Origin: Mammaliicoccus fleurettii
Lineage (GTDB): Bacteria; Bacillota; Bacilli; Staphylococcales; Staphylococcaceae
Direction: 5' to 3'
DNA: 41,988 nucleotides
Assembly: GCF_003970575.1 (NCBI RefSeq)
Contig: NZ_RXWZ01000024.1
Span: 1 to 41,988 of the forward strand
Shown in pieces: positions 27,120 to 35,658 of the stretch; the first letter of the stretch is position 1, and each line of letters begins with the position of its first letter. Under the pieces are notes generated by a model, which was not told the DNA's origin, did no database searches, and worked only from the letters and a program-made list of their open reading frames with translations. The translations under genes were made by a program, and so were the position numbers.

Positions 27120-28040
27120 TTAAGCTCTATAATTTTTACCATCTAGCTCGTAATCTTCAGTTATTGTTTTGATTCTTTCCATAATACGACTCGCTTTTGT
27201 AATTTCTGCACCTTGTCTCGTCTTACTTAAATGAAACTCTAATTCATCAAAGTTAAAATTAGAACTGAAAAATGTCGGCAATTTGTGAACCATTCTATAA
27301 TGTAGCAATGGTCCTAATATTTCATCTCTTACCCATGGTGTTAATTCTTCCGCACCAATATCATCCAACATCAATACTTTTGCTTCACGAGCTGATTCAA
27401 ATCTATCACTAAAGGATCCATCGTTAAATCCATTTTTCAACACTCTAATAAATTCTGGTAAATAAATTATTGTAGATGGCTGTTTTTTAAATTTAAGTTG
27501 GTTAGATATCGCACCTAGAATATATGATTTACCTGTACCAAAAGGACCATGAATATAAAGACCTTTTGTATCTTCTCCAGCAACAATTTTATTGCATATT
27601 TCCATGGCTTTTTTAATAATAGTCATCCTCGACTCATTATCAACATATATATCTTTAATTGTTGCCTTTAAAGTTTCTTCTGGCATTTGGAATGACGTGA
27701 CAAGATTTGATTCAAATTTACGTTCGTCATATTCAATTTTATTTGGACAAGGTAAATACCTTGTTTTTATGTGATCATTTTCAATATATAATTCTGGTAC
27801 ATGCCCTTTTACAAAATTTATACATTTACTATAACTCGCACATTTTTCACAGCATTTAGATTGGTCTTTATAAGCTTGTAACTGGTCTAGATCAGTCTCA
27901 ATTATTTCATTTGTTAACTCTGACTGGTGTTCATCTAAAAATGCTTTAACTTCTTTATGAGTGAGTGTATCTTTTTTTATCTTTTCCAATCTCTTTTGAA
28001 AATCTTTATTTTGTTTTAAATGTTGACCTAATGGTTCCAT
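27120..28040 (-). CDS. dnaI: Primosomal protein DnaI, helicase loader
   Basis: DnaI loads the replicative helicase DnaC during initiation and restart. Its 306 residues have an N-terminal helicase-binding, zinc-binding domain with a cysteine cluster (C63/C64, C67, C73, C98) and a C-terminal AAA+ domain: Walker A GPFGTGKS (165-172), Walker B VLMLDDIGAE (222-231) and a sensor-like FFSSNF. Its ATG overlaps the dnaB stop by one base (TAATG type), with AAGGTG ahead, so the two are translationally coupled. No terminator follows; the thrS promoter begins at once. Confidence 0.96.
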   Translation of the reverse strand: MEPLGQHLKQNKDFQKRLEKIKKDTLTHKEVKAFLDEHQSELTNEIIETDLDQLQAYKDQSKCCEKCASYSKCINFVKGHVPELYIENDHIKTRYLPCPNKIEYDERKFESNLVTSFQMPEETLKATIKDIYVDNESRMTIIKKAMEICNKIVAGEDTKGLYIHGPFGTGKSYILGAISNQLKFKKQPSTIIYLPEFIRVLKNGFNDGSFSDRFESAREAKVLMLDDIGAEELTPWVRDEILGPLLHYRMVHKLPTFFSSNFNFDELEFHLSKTRQGAEITKASRIMERIKTITEDYELDGKNYRA

Positions 28041-29422
28041 TAATGATCACCTTCTTTCCAAAAAGCTTCCATTTCTTTTTGAAGCTCTTGCTTTCTTTTT
28101 TCAAATGCAGCATTCGATTCGTTATTTTTCTGTTGTTCATCTTTTGGTTTTTCAGATGACTTTTGTTTCAACAACCATTCAGGTGTTTTTTCAATTGATT
28201 TTAACTTAAATGAGTTATTCGATGTATTAATGCGCTCTTTTTTCTTTTCTTCAGTTTGTTTATCAAGTTTTTTAATATGATGATACGCTTCTTCAGCAGA
28301 AGTTAATTTTAGTTTTTTCCAATTTGAAGCAATTTCTTCAATATATGCTTTCGGTAACTGCATGTTTTTTGTAAACATTACATATTGTAACAATATATTC
28401 AATACGCCAAACGGTAATTTCTCTCTTGTTATAATATCTTCAACAACCCTTTTTTGGGCAGTCGTAGGTTCTGATTTTGTAAATGATGACAACATCTCAA
28501 TCGGACTAGTTGTATCAAGTAATTCAAACCATGACAACAGAGAATCTACTTCCTGCTGTGAATCATTTAGTTCAGATTTGGGTTTTTCTCGTTTTAGTTC
28601 TAACGCAGGAAGTTCACCTTCGTGCTCAATTTGATATATGGAACGTGCATGTTTTCTTAAATCTTGTAGAGAAATCGTTTGATTTTCTGTTATTGATTTT
28701 AAAATAATTGATTTCATTTCAACTGGCGTAATGCCATATAAAGTTGCTATTTGAATAATGACTTCTTTAGTTTGTTTGTTCAATATTTCTTTAGAAATCA
28801 AATGATTATTCAATAATAACTCCAACATTTCAAAATCAAATTGCACATCCGATAAATCAAGCCCTTTACTTTTAGTGTCTAATTTAATTTGAATATCATC
28901 TTGATGTTCTAATTCTGATAACTTAGGAATTTTAAACACATCAGTGAAACTTTTCGTCACTTCATTATATTCTGTTGTTGATATACTTTTATCTTTGTAT
29001 CTATTTTTTAATGAAATATATCTCGCTTTACCGATTTGTTGGTATAAAAATACCGATAACAATGGGTCATTGAAAAACTGTTCTGTTGTTGCTGGTTGTT
29101 CTAGCATATATACAAATGTTTGTTCTTGTTGATTAGTCTTAAAGAAAGTTTTTAATAAACCAATACCTTCTAACAAATCGAGTGAATCTCTAAAACTAGA
29201 TAAATTAATTTTCAAATCATTCATTATCGTGTAATGGTTATATGCTTCTATTTCATTATGATAGTTAAATTGTGATAAATATAAATAAACACCAATTGCA
29301 TCTGTTCCAATTAATGGCGTGTATAAGCTGATTAATATATCTTGATGAACATGTGTATAATTATAATTTGATTTAACATAAAAACCATCACTTGGTTTTA
29401 CGCCATTAAAATATTCCGCCAT
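28040..29422 (-). CDS. dnaB: Replication initiation and membrane attachment protein DnaB
   Basis: This 460-residue Firmicutes-type DnaB (not the helicase) brings the helicase-loader complex to oriC and to stalled forks, together with DnaD and DnaI. It has an N-terminal winged-helix DDBH1 part (SDGFYVKSNYNYTHVHQDILISLYTPLIGTDAIGVYLYL) and a DDBH2/DnaB_2-type part near residues 300-390 with an YxxxIxxxW-like motif (AYIEEIASNWKKLKL), then a charged, probably disordered C-terminal tail of about 90 residues. It starts 11 nt after nrdR with AAGGTGAG and overlaps dnaI. Confidence 0.93.
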   Translation of the reverse strand: MAEYFNGVKPSDGFYVKSNYNYTHVHQDILISLYTPLIGTDAIGVYLYLSQFNYHNEIEAYNHYTIMNDLKINLSSFRDSLDLLEGIGLLKTFFKTNQQEQTFVYMLEQPATTEQFFNDPLLSVFLYQQIGKARYISLKNRYKDKSISTTEYNEVTKSFTDVFKIPKLSELEHQDDIQIKLDTKSKGLDLSDVQFDFEMLELLLNNHLISKEILNKQTKEVIIQIATLYGITPVEMKSIILKSITENQTISLQDLRKHARSIYQIEHEGELPALELKREKPKSELNDSQQEVDSLLSWFELLDTTSPIEMLSSFTKSEPTTAQKRVVEDIITREKLPFGVLNILLQYVMFTKNMQLPKAYIEEIASNWKKLKLTSAEEAYHHIKKLDKQTEEKKKERINTSNNSFKLKSIEKTPEWLLKQKSSEKPKDEQQKNNESNAAFEKRKQELQKEMEAFWKEGDH

Positions 29423-29433
29423 TAATACTCACC

Positions 29434-29892
29434 TTACTTTCGGTCTTTCAATATACCTTGCATTGATTTTAATAATTGATCGACATCTTTAAATTCTCTA
29501 TATACTGAAGCGAATCTTACATATGAAACTTGATCCACGTCCATTAAATGTTCCATAACTTTTTCCCCAATATCATTGGAAGATACTTCTGTAATACCTT
29601 CAGATCTTAATTCTTTTTCTACTTGATTCGTAATATCTTCCAACTTTTGATAAGCAACCGGTCTTTTCTCACATGATCGAACCAATCCATTTAATATTTT
29701 ATCTCTATTGAAAGTTTGTCTAGCTCCATCTTTTTTAACGACTATTAGTGGCGTAAGTTCTACCCTCTCGAAAGTTGTGAAACGAAAGCCACATGATTCA
29801 CATTCTCTTCTTCGTCTAATTGCAACTAAATCATCAACATGTCTAGAGTCTACTACTTTAGAATTTTCGTATTTACAGTTTGGACATCTCAT
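29434..29892 (-). CDS. nrdR: Transcriptional repressor NrdR
   Basis: NrdR senses ATP/dATP and represses ribonucleotide reductase genes. The 152-residue protein has an N-terminal zinc ribbon (C3-x2-C6, C31-x2-C34) and an ATP-cone domain (about 47-137). The frame can open at a GTG (29899-29901), but that GTG is part of the Shine-Dalgarno GAGGTG. The ATG at 29890-29892, 6 nt later, gives the family-standard MRCPNC start. It heads nrdR-dnaB-dnaI, linking dNTP control with initiation. No obvious NrdR box is seen in its own promoter. Confidence 0.96.
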   Translation of the reverse strand: MRCPNCKYENSKVVDSRHVDDLVAIRRRRECESCGFRFTTFERVELTPLIVVKKDGARQTFNRDKILNGLVRSCEKRPVAYQKLEDITNQVEKELRSEGITEVSSNDIGEKVMEHLMDVDQVSYVRFASVYREFKDVDQLLKSMQGILKDRK

Positions 29893-29930
29893 TCGTTTCA
29901 CCTCTTATATACATTTAATTTCATACATAA

Positions 29931-29959
29931 ATTATACAGTAGTTTCGTATATTTTTAAA
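29931..29959 (-). promoter_or_regulatory. Promoter of nrdR-dnaB-dnaI
   Basis: TTTAAA (29954-29959), a 17-nt spacer and a perfect TATAAT (29931-29936), 38 nt before the nrdR ATG. The -35 is weak. Confidence 0.5.
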
Positions 29960-30025
29960 CGCTCACTATTTTACATAGGGTATACAATAATACATTTATC
30001 ACTTAAAAGAAATTATTTTAATAAA

Positions 30026-30066
30026 AAGAACGTAATGTGGAATTAGTTTTACCACATTACGTTCTT
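30026..30066 (-). terminator. Intrinsic terminator after gapB
   Basis: A 15-bp perfect stem pairs 30026-30040 with 30052-30066 (AGAACGTAATGTGG and complement) with an 11-nt loop and a run of five A for the minus-strand U-run. It lies 17 nt after the gapB stop. Confidence 0.92.
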
Positions 30067-30083
30067 CTCGTAAATTATATTAA

Positions 30084-31118
30084 TTATGAAATTTTTTGTT
30101 CTCTAACTTCTGATAAAATATTTGCAACTTGTTCAGCTAATTCTACAACTCTCATTGAATAGCCCCACTCATTGTCGTACCAAGCTAATACTTTAACTTT
30201 ATTTGAATCGATTACCATTGTAGATTGCTCGTCAACAATTGCCGAATGAGGATCTGTATTAAAGTCTATAGATACAAGCGGTTCATCATTTACATCCATA
30301 ATACCTTTCAATGGACCATTACTTGCTTGACGTAATGCATCGTTAACCTGTTCAACTGTCACATCTGTCTTTAAATCTACTACTAAATCAACAAGAGATA
30401 CATTGGAAGTTGGAACTCTCAAAGCCATACCGTGCATCTTACCTTCAAGTTCAGGAAGTACGAGTGCTAAAGCTTTAGCAGCGCCTGTTGAAGTTGGGAT
30501 AATACTATCAGTACAAGAACGAGCTCTTCTTAAATCTTTATGCGGATTATCTAGATTTTTTTGATCATTAGTAAAAGCATGAACAGTTGTCATTAATCCA
30601 TTTTCAATGCCAAAAGTATCATTAAGTACTTTAGCAACAGGACTTAAACAATTTGTTGTACAAGATGCGTTAGATAATATGTCATACTTATTCAAATCAA
30701 TCTCATTATCATTCACACCTCTTACGATAGTTTGAACTTGACCACCTTTAGAAGGTCCAGTTAATATAACTTTTTTAGCACCAGCATCAATATGAGAAAT
30801 TGCTTTATCTCCATGATTGAATTTACCAGTTGCTTCGATAACGATATCGATATCTAAAGTTCCCCATGGCAATAATTTAGGATCTCTTTCAGAAACTAGT
30901 AGTATTTTATGACCATCTATAACAATACCATCTTCAACCGCTTCAATTTCTCCATCTAATTTACCGTGCGTTGAATCATATTTAATTAAATGTGCAATTG
31001 TTTCTGGTGGATAAGAAGCATTGATAGCTACAATGTTTAAAAGATCAGATTTAAGTGAACCTCTCAATACCATTCTTCCAATTCTTCCTAAACCATTAAT
31101 TGCAATATTTTTCGTCAT
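30084..31118 (-). CDS. gapB: Glyceraldehyde-3-phosphate dehydrogenase, gluconeogenic type GapB
   Basis: The 344-residue enzyme has the Rossmann start INGLGRIGRMVLRG, catalytic C153 in SNASCTTNC and H180 in TTVHAFTNDQ. At the cofactor-selecting position it reads VAINASYPPET, with no Asp as in the glycolytic NAD-type NDLTD. That is typical of GapB, which works in the gluconeogenic direction and prefers NADP(H); family knowledge, not shown here. The ATG is 9 nt after AAAGGGG. It is monocistronic with a promoter overlapped by a long palindrome and a cre site, which fits repression when sugar is present. Confidence 0.96.
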   Translation of the reverse strand: MTKNIAINGLGRIGRMVLRGSLKSDLLNIVAINASYPPETIAHLIKYDSTHGKLDGEIEAVEDGIVIDGHKILLVSERDPKLLPWGTLDIDIVIEATGKFNHGDKAISHIDAGAKKVILTGPSKGGQVQTIVRGVNDNEIDLNKYDILSNASCTTNCLSPVAKVLNDTFGIENGLMTTVHAFTNDQKNLDNPHKDLRRARSCTDSIIPTSTGAAKALALVLPELEGKMHGMALRVPTSNVSLVDLVVDLKTDVTVEQVNDALRQASNGPLKGIMDVNDEPLVSIDFNTDPHSAIVDEQSTMVIDSNKVKVLAWYDNEWGYSMRVVELAEQVANILSEVREQKIS

Positions 31119-31131
31119 AGTCGAGAACCCC

Positions 31132-31178
31132 TTTTAATGTGATATACTATTTATTGCAATTAGTATATCACATTAAAA
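31132..31178. promoter_or_regulatory. CcpN-like operator palindrome of gapB
   Basis: 18-bp perfect arms (31132-31149 and 31161-31178) with an 11-nt centre. Each arm contains TGTGATATACT, which fits the CcpN consensus TRTGHYATAYW that I remember from Bacillus subtilis gapB/pckA control. One arm contains the gapB -10 (TATACT) and the other lies just past the likely start site. Confidence 0.7.
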
Positions 31179-31190
31179 GTTTATTGAAAA
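31162..31190 (-). promoter_or_regulatory. Promoter of gapB
   Basis: TTTTCA (31185-31190), 17 nt and TATACT (31162-31167). The -35 is inside the cre site and the -10 inside the palindrome. Confidence 0.65.
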
Positions 31191-31198
31191 CGTTTTCT
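31184..31198. promoter_or_regulatory. cre site (CcpA) at the gapB -35
   Basis: TTGAAAACGTTTTCT matches the cre consensus WTGNAANCGNWNNCW at every defined position. It overlaps the gapB -35, a repressing position. Confidence 0.7.
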
Positions 31199-31273
31199 AA
31201 TATGTTTTTTAAAAATTTATCATTAGTTTAATGTAAATAAAAATAAGCAATAAAAATGCTAATGTATCAAAAA

Positions 31274-31314
31274 AACACTCTCAGTCCATTAATTCCAAAC
31301 AGGCTGAGAGTGTT
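31274..31314 (-). terminator. Intrinsic terminator after coaE
   Basis: An 11-bp stem pairs 31274-31284 with 31304-31314 (AACACTCTCAG and complement), preceded by an A-run that gives U on the minus strand. It is 35 nt after the coaE stop and ends polA-mutM-coaE. Confidence 0.85.
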
Positions 31315-31348
31315 ATATATATTTTATAAGAATTATTACTTTAACGAC

Positions 31349-31942
31349 CTATATATTAAAGTTGTTTGTGAGTAATGTTTCTATATTTTGAGTTAAATCT
31401 ACTAATGATCCATTATTGTCTATAATAACATCTGCCATTTCTTTTTTTTCTTCAATAGGCATTTGTGATTTGATTCTTGATAATGCTTCTTCATCAGTTA
31501 ATTGATTACGCTGTTTCAAACGAACTATTTGTGTTTCCTTTGTAGTATAAACCAACCATGTTTCATCTACTGTATCTTGAAGATTGTTCTCAAATAATAA
31601 TGGTATATCCATAATGACATTTTTATCTTTTTTTAACCCTAACTGTTTTTCTTCTTCCATAATTTCTCTAACAATAGGGTGAACAATGTTATTAAGTTTT
31701 TTCCTCATGTCTTCGTCTTTAAAAACGATTGATCCTACATACAGTCTATTCATTTCACCATTTAATATTGCTTTTTTACCAAATACTTCTTCTACTTGTC
31801 GAAGCCCTTTACTACCTGTTTCAACAGCTTTTCGACTTGCAACATCAGCATCAACAATATAAAATCCACGTTCTTTTAACATCTTTGAAACGGTTGATTT
31901 ACCCGTTGCAATGCCTCCTGTTAAGCCTATGACTTTCGGCAT
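31349..31942 (-). CDS. coaE: Dephospho-CoA kinase
   Basis: It phosphorylates dephospho-CoA in the last step of CoA synthesis. It has 197 residues with the P-loop GGIATGKS (9-16), the CoaE motif [14 protein letters not shown] and [13 protein letters not shown], and a RxxxQ-type lid ([20 protein letters not shown]). The frame runs 30 codons back into mutM, but the ATG at 31940-31942 follows TAGGTG by 6 nt and lies 8 nt after the mutM stop; it gives the family start [10 protein letters not shown]. It ends the polA-mutM-coaE unit. Confidence 0.96.
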   Translation of the reverse strand: MPKVIGLTGGIATGKSTVSKMLKERGFYIVDADVASRKAVETGSKGLRQVEEVFGKKAILNGEMNRLYVGSIVFKDEDMRKKLNNIVHPIVREIMEEEKQLGLKKDKNVIMDIPLLFENNLQDTVDETWLVYTTKETQIVRLKQRNQLTDEEALSRIKSQMPIEEKKEMADVIIDNNGSLVDLTQNIETLLTNNFNI

Positions 31943-31950
31943 TTTTTCAC

Positions 31951-32823
31951 CTACTTTTGACAATTTGGACAATAATGTGTATTTCTTGTCGCTATAACTT
32001 TCTGGAGTACTGGTCCACCACATTGACCACATACTTTTTTACCATATATTAAATGTTTCTCTTGCATCGTTCCTTTTTCACCGTCTGCATTATAATAGTC
32101 TGATATACTCGATCCACCATTATCTATTCCTTCTTGCAGGACGTTAACCACTTCTTTAAACACTTTCTCTCTCTCATTTACTGTTAAATCTTTTATAATT
32201 CTCGTAGGTAAAACGCCTGCTCTTAATAAAGCTTCACAAGCGTATATATTCCCACAACCTGATATAACAGTATGATCCAATATAGCAACTTTTATTGGTT
32301 TATTAATAAATTTCTTTGACATAATTTTTTCCAGATAATGTTCATAAGCTTCTTTTACAAATGGTTCAGGTGCTATTTTCAGTACAGAGGGATACTCATT
32401 CAACTCATCTAACGCTCTCAATTCACCAAATCTACGAATGTCTGTATAAATAAGTTTCAATCCATTATCTAATGCAAAAATCACATGCCAATGCTTTCTA
32501 TGATTTTCTATTTCTATATTAGATAGCTCAGGAACAGTAAAAAATGCGCCAGTCATTCCAAAATGACACATAATGATTTTACTTTCTGATTCTTTTTCAA
32601 TTTCCATAAAAATATATTTACTTCTTCTATATACATTTACGATTTTAAATTGTTCTGTTCGTTCCTTAAACAATTCTAAAGTTGTTCCTTTTATAATTGT
32701 TTCTTTCCCAACTTCTTTTCCAATTTTCACTTTATCTGAAAAAGATACATTTTGAATAGTTGCACCTAGTATTCTAGGTGTAATCACTCTTTTAACACTT
32801 TCAACTTCTGGTAATTCTGGCAT
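31951..32823 (-). CDS. mutM: Formamidopyrimidine-DNA glycosylase (Fpg/MutM)
   Basis: It removes 8-oxoguanine and FapyG from DNA and cuts the AP site. The start MPELPEVE places the catalytic N-terminal proline (P2 before Met removal) and E3 correctly; the ATG at 32821-32823 is therefore certain, and the upstream in-frame TTG is not used. The lysine of the first domain is in [11 protein letters not shown], the H2TH region spans [27 protein letters not shown], and the C-terminal zinc finger has C265-x2-C268 and C285-x2-C288 with the phosphate-binding R in ATRNTHYC. It is 290 residues, slightly longer than most. It lies 21 nt after polA and 8 nt before coaE. Confidence 0.97.
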   Translation of the reverse strand: MPELPEVESVKRVITPRILGATIQNVSFSDKVKIGKEVGKETIIKGTTLELFKERTEQFKIVNVYRRSKYIFMEIEKESESKIIMCHFGMTGAFFTVPELSNIEIENHRKHWHVIFALDNGLKLIYTDIRRFGELRALDELNEYPSVLKIAPEPFVKEAYEHYLEKIMSKKFINKPIKVAILDHTVISGCGNIYACEALLRAGVLPTRIIKDLTVNEREKVFKEVVNVLQEGIDNGGSSISDYYNADGEKGTMQEKHLIYGKKVCGQCGGPVLQKVIATRNTHYCPNCQK

Positions 32824-32844
32824 ATTCAATCTTCTTTCTATTAC

Positions 32845-35466
32845 TTATTTTGCATCGTACCATGTTTCTCCATAACTTGATTCTACACTTAATGGCACTG
32901 ATAACTCGAGTGCATTATCCATGATATCTTCAACGAATGGTTTAAATGTTTCTAATTCGTCTTTCGGAACTTCAAAAATCAATTCATCGTGTACTTGTAA
33001 TAACAATTTAGCTTTAAATTCTTTTTCTTTCATTTTATTAGAAAATTGAACCATTGCTAATTTTATAATGTCAGCTGCGCTACCTTGAATTGGTGTGTTC
33101 ATTGCAGTTCTTTCTGCAAAACTTCTTAAATTAAAGTTTCTATTCGTAATATCAGGTGTGTATCTACGTCTATGAAGCAATGTTTCCACGTAACCTTTTT
33201 GCTTAGCATCTTGAACGATAGTATCCATATATTCTTTTACTTTAGGGAAACTATCTAAATAATCATCTATGAATTTTTTAGCAGCTTTTCTTGTTATACC
33301 TAAACTTTGGCTAAGTCCATAATCACTTATACCATATACAATTCCAAAGTTTACTGCTTTTGCTTGTCTTCTCATATTTGAGGTTACTTCCTCTTTTTCT
33401 ACGTTAAACACTCTCATCGCAGTAGTTGTATGGATATCTTCATTAGCAGTAAAAGCTTCTTTCATATGTTCGTCACCTGTTATATCAGCCAACACTCGCA
33501 ACTCGATTTGTGAATAGTCAGCAGCAAAAATAACGTGATTTTCTTTACTTGGACGAAATGCTTTTCTGATTTTTCTACCTTCTTCTAACCGTATCGGTAT
33601 ATTTTGTAAGTTAGGTTCTATTGAGCTTAATCTACCAGTTTGAGCCAAGGTTTGATTAAATCTAGTATGAATCTTACCTTCTGAAGTTATCATTTTTTGT
33701 AAGCCTTCAATGTAAGTCGATTGTAATTTAGCAAGTTGTCTATAAACTAAAATATCTTCAATAATTGGATGTTCATTTCTCAATTGTTCTAATACATCAA
33801 CTGCTGTAGAATAGCCTGTTTTTGTTTTTTTAATAATAGGTAATTTTAAATCTTCAAATAAAACTACACCTAGCTGTTTAGGTGAATTTATATTAAATTC
33901 ACTTCCAGCATGATTGTGAATCTGTTCAATCAATTTATCGATACGAACTTTTAAATCTTCTTGCATTTCAACTAATGTATCTTTATCTACAGTTATACCG
34001 ATATATTCCATTTCAGCTAATACTCTTGCTAATGGTAACTCTAAATCATCATGTAGACTAAGTTGCGCTCTTTCTTTCAGTAGCTCGACCATTTTTTCTT
34101 TTGTCTCAAATATTGCAGTTACTTTTTTAGCAATACATTCAAAAAGTACTTCACGTTCAGGAACATGTAGCTTTTTACCTTTACCATATATACTTTCATC
34201 ATTTGGTACATAATAAATGCCAAACTCAGAAACAACTGAGTACACATCATCGATTGTTCTAGATGGATCCAATATATAACTAGCGAGCATTGTATCAAAT
34301 TGAATATTTTCAACTTTAATACCTAATCTTTCACATAAAATAATTGTCTTTTTAGAATCATATGCTGAGAATTTCACATTCCCATTTTCTAACCAAGCGT
34401 GTAAGTCTTTATTTTGTTCGAGTTCTTCAAGTGAAATGACATACGTTTTATCATTGGCATGAATTGCAAATCCAAGAATATCAGCCTTTAAATAATTGTT
34501 TTCGTTTGTTTCAAAATGTATAGCTGCTTCTTTAATATTTGCAAAATCAAAATCTTTTAAATGATCTTGATATTCTATGATGCGATCGTCTGATACTTCA
34601 GTACTCGCATCCATTTGATCAAGTAACTGTTTGAATTCTAAAGTTTTGAATAATTTAATTTTTTCCTCATCACCATTATCCGTTAACTTCAAATCATCTA
34701 TCGTTACTTCAATTGGACTATCTCTATTGATTGTTGCAAGTTCTTTACTAAGCTTTGCATTATCTTCATTATCTATAAGTTTTTCTTTCATTTTAGATTG
34801 TTTTAATTCATCTATATTATTATAAACGCCATCAACAGTATCATATTGTTTCAACAATTTAATCGCAGTTTTCTCGCCAATTCCCGGCACACCAGGAATG
34901 TTATCAGACTTATCACCCATAAGTCCTTTCATTTCTATAATCTGCTTTGGTTCTAGTCCATCATATTTTTCTGAAATAAATTCAGGAGTATAATGATCAA
35001 TATCAGTTACACCTTTTTTTGTATAATAAATCGTTACGTTTTCACTAGCTAATTGTGTTAAGTCACGATCACCCGTAATAATGATTGTCTTTAAATTTTT
35101 TTCATCAGCTTGTTTTGATAGTGTACCGATAATGTCATCTGCTTCATAATTTTCTAATTCATAATGTTTAATATGATAGCTTTCTACTAACTGGCGTATA
35201 TATTGTAATTGGCTTCTTAGTTCATCTGGCGTCTTCTCTCGTCCACCCTTGTATTCACTGTACATTTTATTTCTAAACGTAGTCTTCCCTGCATCAAATG
35301 CAACCATAAAGTGTGTAGGTTCTTCTTCTTTTATAATTTTATCTAAAATCATTGTAAAACCATATATTGCATTAGTATAAACACCAGCTTTATTAGTTAA
35401 TAAAGGCAATGCAAAAAACGCTCTAAATGATAAACTATTACCATCAATCAGTACCAATTTTTCCAA
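32845..35466 (-). CDS. polA: DNA polymerase I, TTG start
   Basis: The 873-residue repair and Okazaki-processing polymerase has an N-terminal 5'-3' exonuclease (LVLIDGNSLSFRAFFALP, MVAFDAGKTTFRNKMY, MGDKSDNIPGVPGIGEKTA). Its middle domain corresponds to the 3'-5' exonuclease but has lost the Asp-Glu motif (AIHFETNEN), so proofreading is unlikely, as in related Bacillales. The C-terminal polymerase has LSSIEPNLQNIPIR, AADYSQIELRVLAD and QVHDELIFEVP. The start codon is TTG at 35464-35466, 9 nt after GGAGG; no better ATG is near. It heads polA-mutM-coaE, a base-excision repair set. Confidence 0.98.
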   Translation of the reverse strand: MEKLVLIDGNSLSFRAFFALPLLTNKAGVYTNAIYGFTMILDKIIKEEEPTHFMVAFDAGKTTFRNKMYSEYKGGREKTPDELRSQLQYIRQLVESYHIKHYELENYEADDIIGTLSKQADEKNLKTIIITGDRDLTQLASENVTIYYTKKGVTDIDHYTPEFISEKYDGLEPKQIIEMKGLMGDKSDNIPGVPGIGEKTAIKLLKQYDTVDGVYNNIDELKQSKMKEKLIDNEDNAKLSKELATINRDSPIEVTIDDLKLTDNGDEEKIKLFKTLEFKQLLDQMDASTEVSDDRIIEYQDHLKDFDFANIKEAAIHFETNENNYLKADILGFAIHANDKTYVISLEELEQNKDLHAWLENGNVKFSAYDSKKTIILCERLGIKVENIQFDTMLASYILDPSRTIDDVYSVVSEFGIYYVPNDESIYGKGKKLHVPEREVLFECIAKKVTAIFETKEKMVELLKERAQLSLHDDLELPLARVLAEMEYIGITVDKDTLVEMQEDLKVRIDKLIEQIHNHAGSEFNINSPKQLGVVLFEDLKLPIIKKTKTGYSTAVDVLEQLRNEHPIIEDILVYRQLAKLQSTYIEGLQKMITSEGKIHTRFNQTLAQTGRLSSIEPNLQNIPIRLEEGRKIRKAFRPSKENHVIFAADYSQIELRVLADITGDEHMKEAFTANEDIHTTTAMRVFNVEKEEVTSNMRRQAKAVNFGIVYGISDYGLSQSLGITRKAAKKFIDDYLDSFPKVKEYMDTIVQDAKQKGYVETLLHRRRYTPDITNRNFNLRSFAERTAMNTPIQGSAADIIKLAMVQFSNKMKEKEFKAKLLLQVHDELIFEVPKDELETFKPFVEDIMDNALELSVPLSVESSYGETWYDAK

Positions 35467-35549
35467 TGTAGGATACCTCCATTATTATATTGATTTTATT
35501 TTATCATACCTCACACTATAATCAGATTGTTTCGCATAAAATAAAAAAA

Positions 35550-35573
35550 AGCGAAATACATATGTATTTCGCT
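35550..35573. terminator. Intrinsic terminator after phoR (24-bp palindrome)
   Basis: AGCGAAATACAT and its complement make a perfect 24-bp palindrome. Eight A at 35543-35550 give a U-run on the minus strand. It lies 85 nt past the phoR stop. The polA promoter must be in or just beyond this gap; no strong -35/-10 pair is clear. Confidence 0.82.
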
Positions 35574-35658
35574 CAATCATCAAAATGAAGGGGTCTATAT
35601 TTATTCTATCTATCAATAATTAATTCAGCATGAATAAATTGTAAAGATTCTATAAAGA

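Noticed and set aside
32845-35466. Proofreading-active DNA polymerase I
   Set aside because: The first exonuclease motif lacks the Asp-Glu pair (FETNEN), so 3'-5' activity is not expected.
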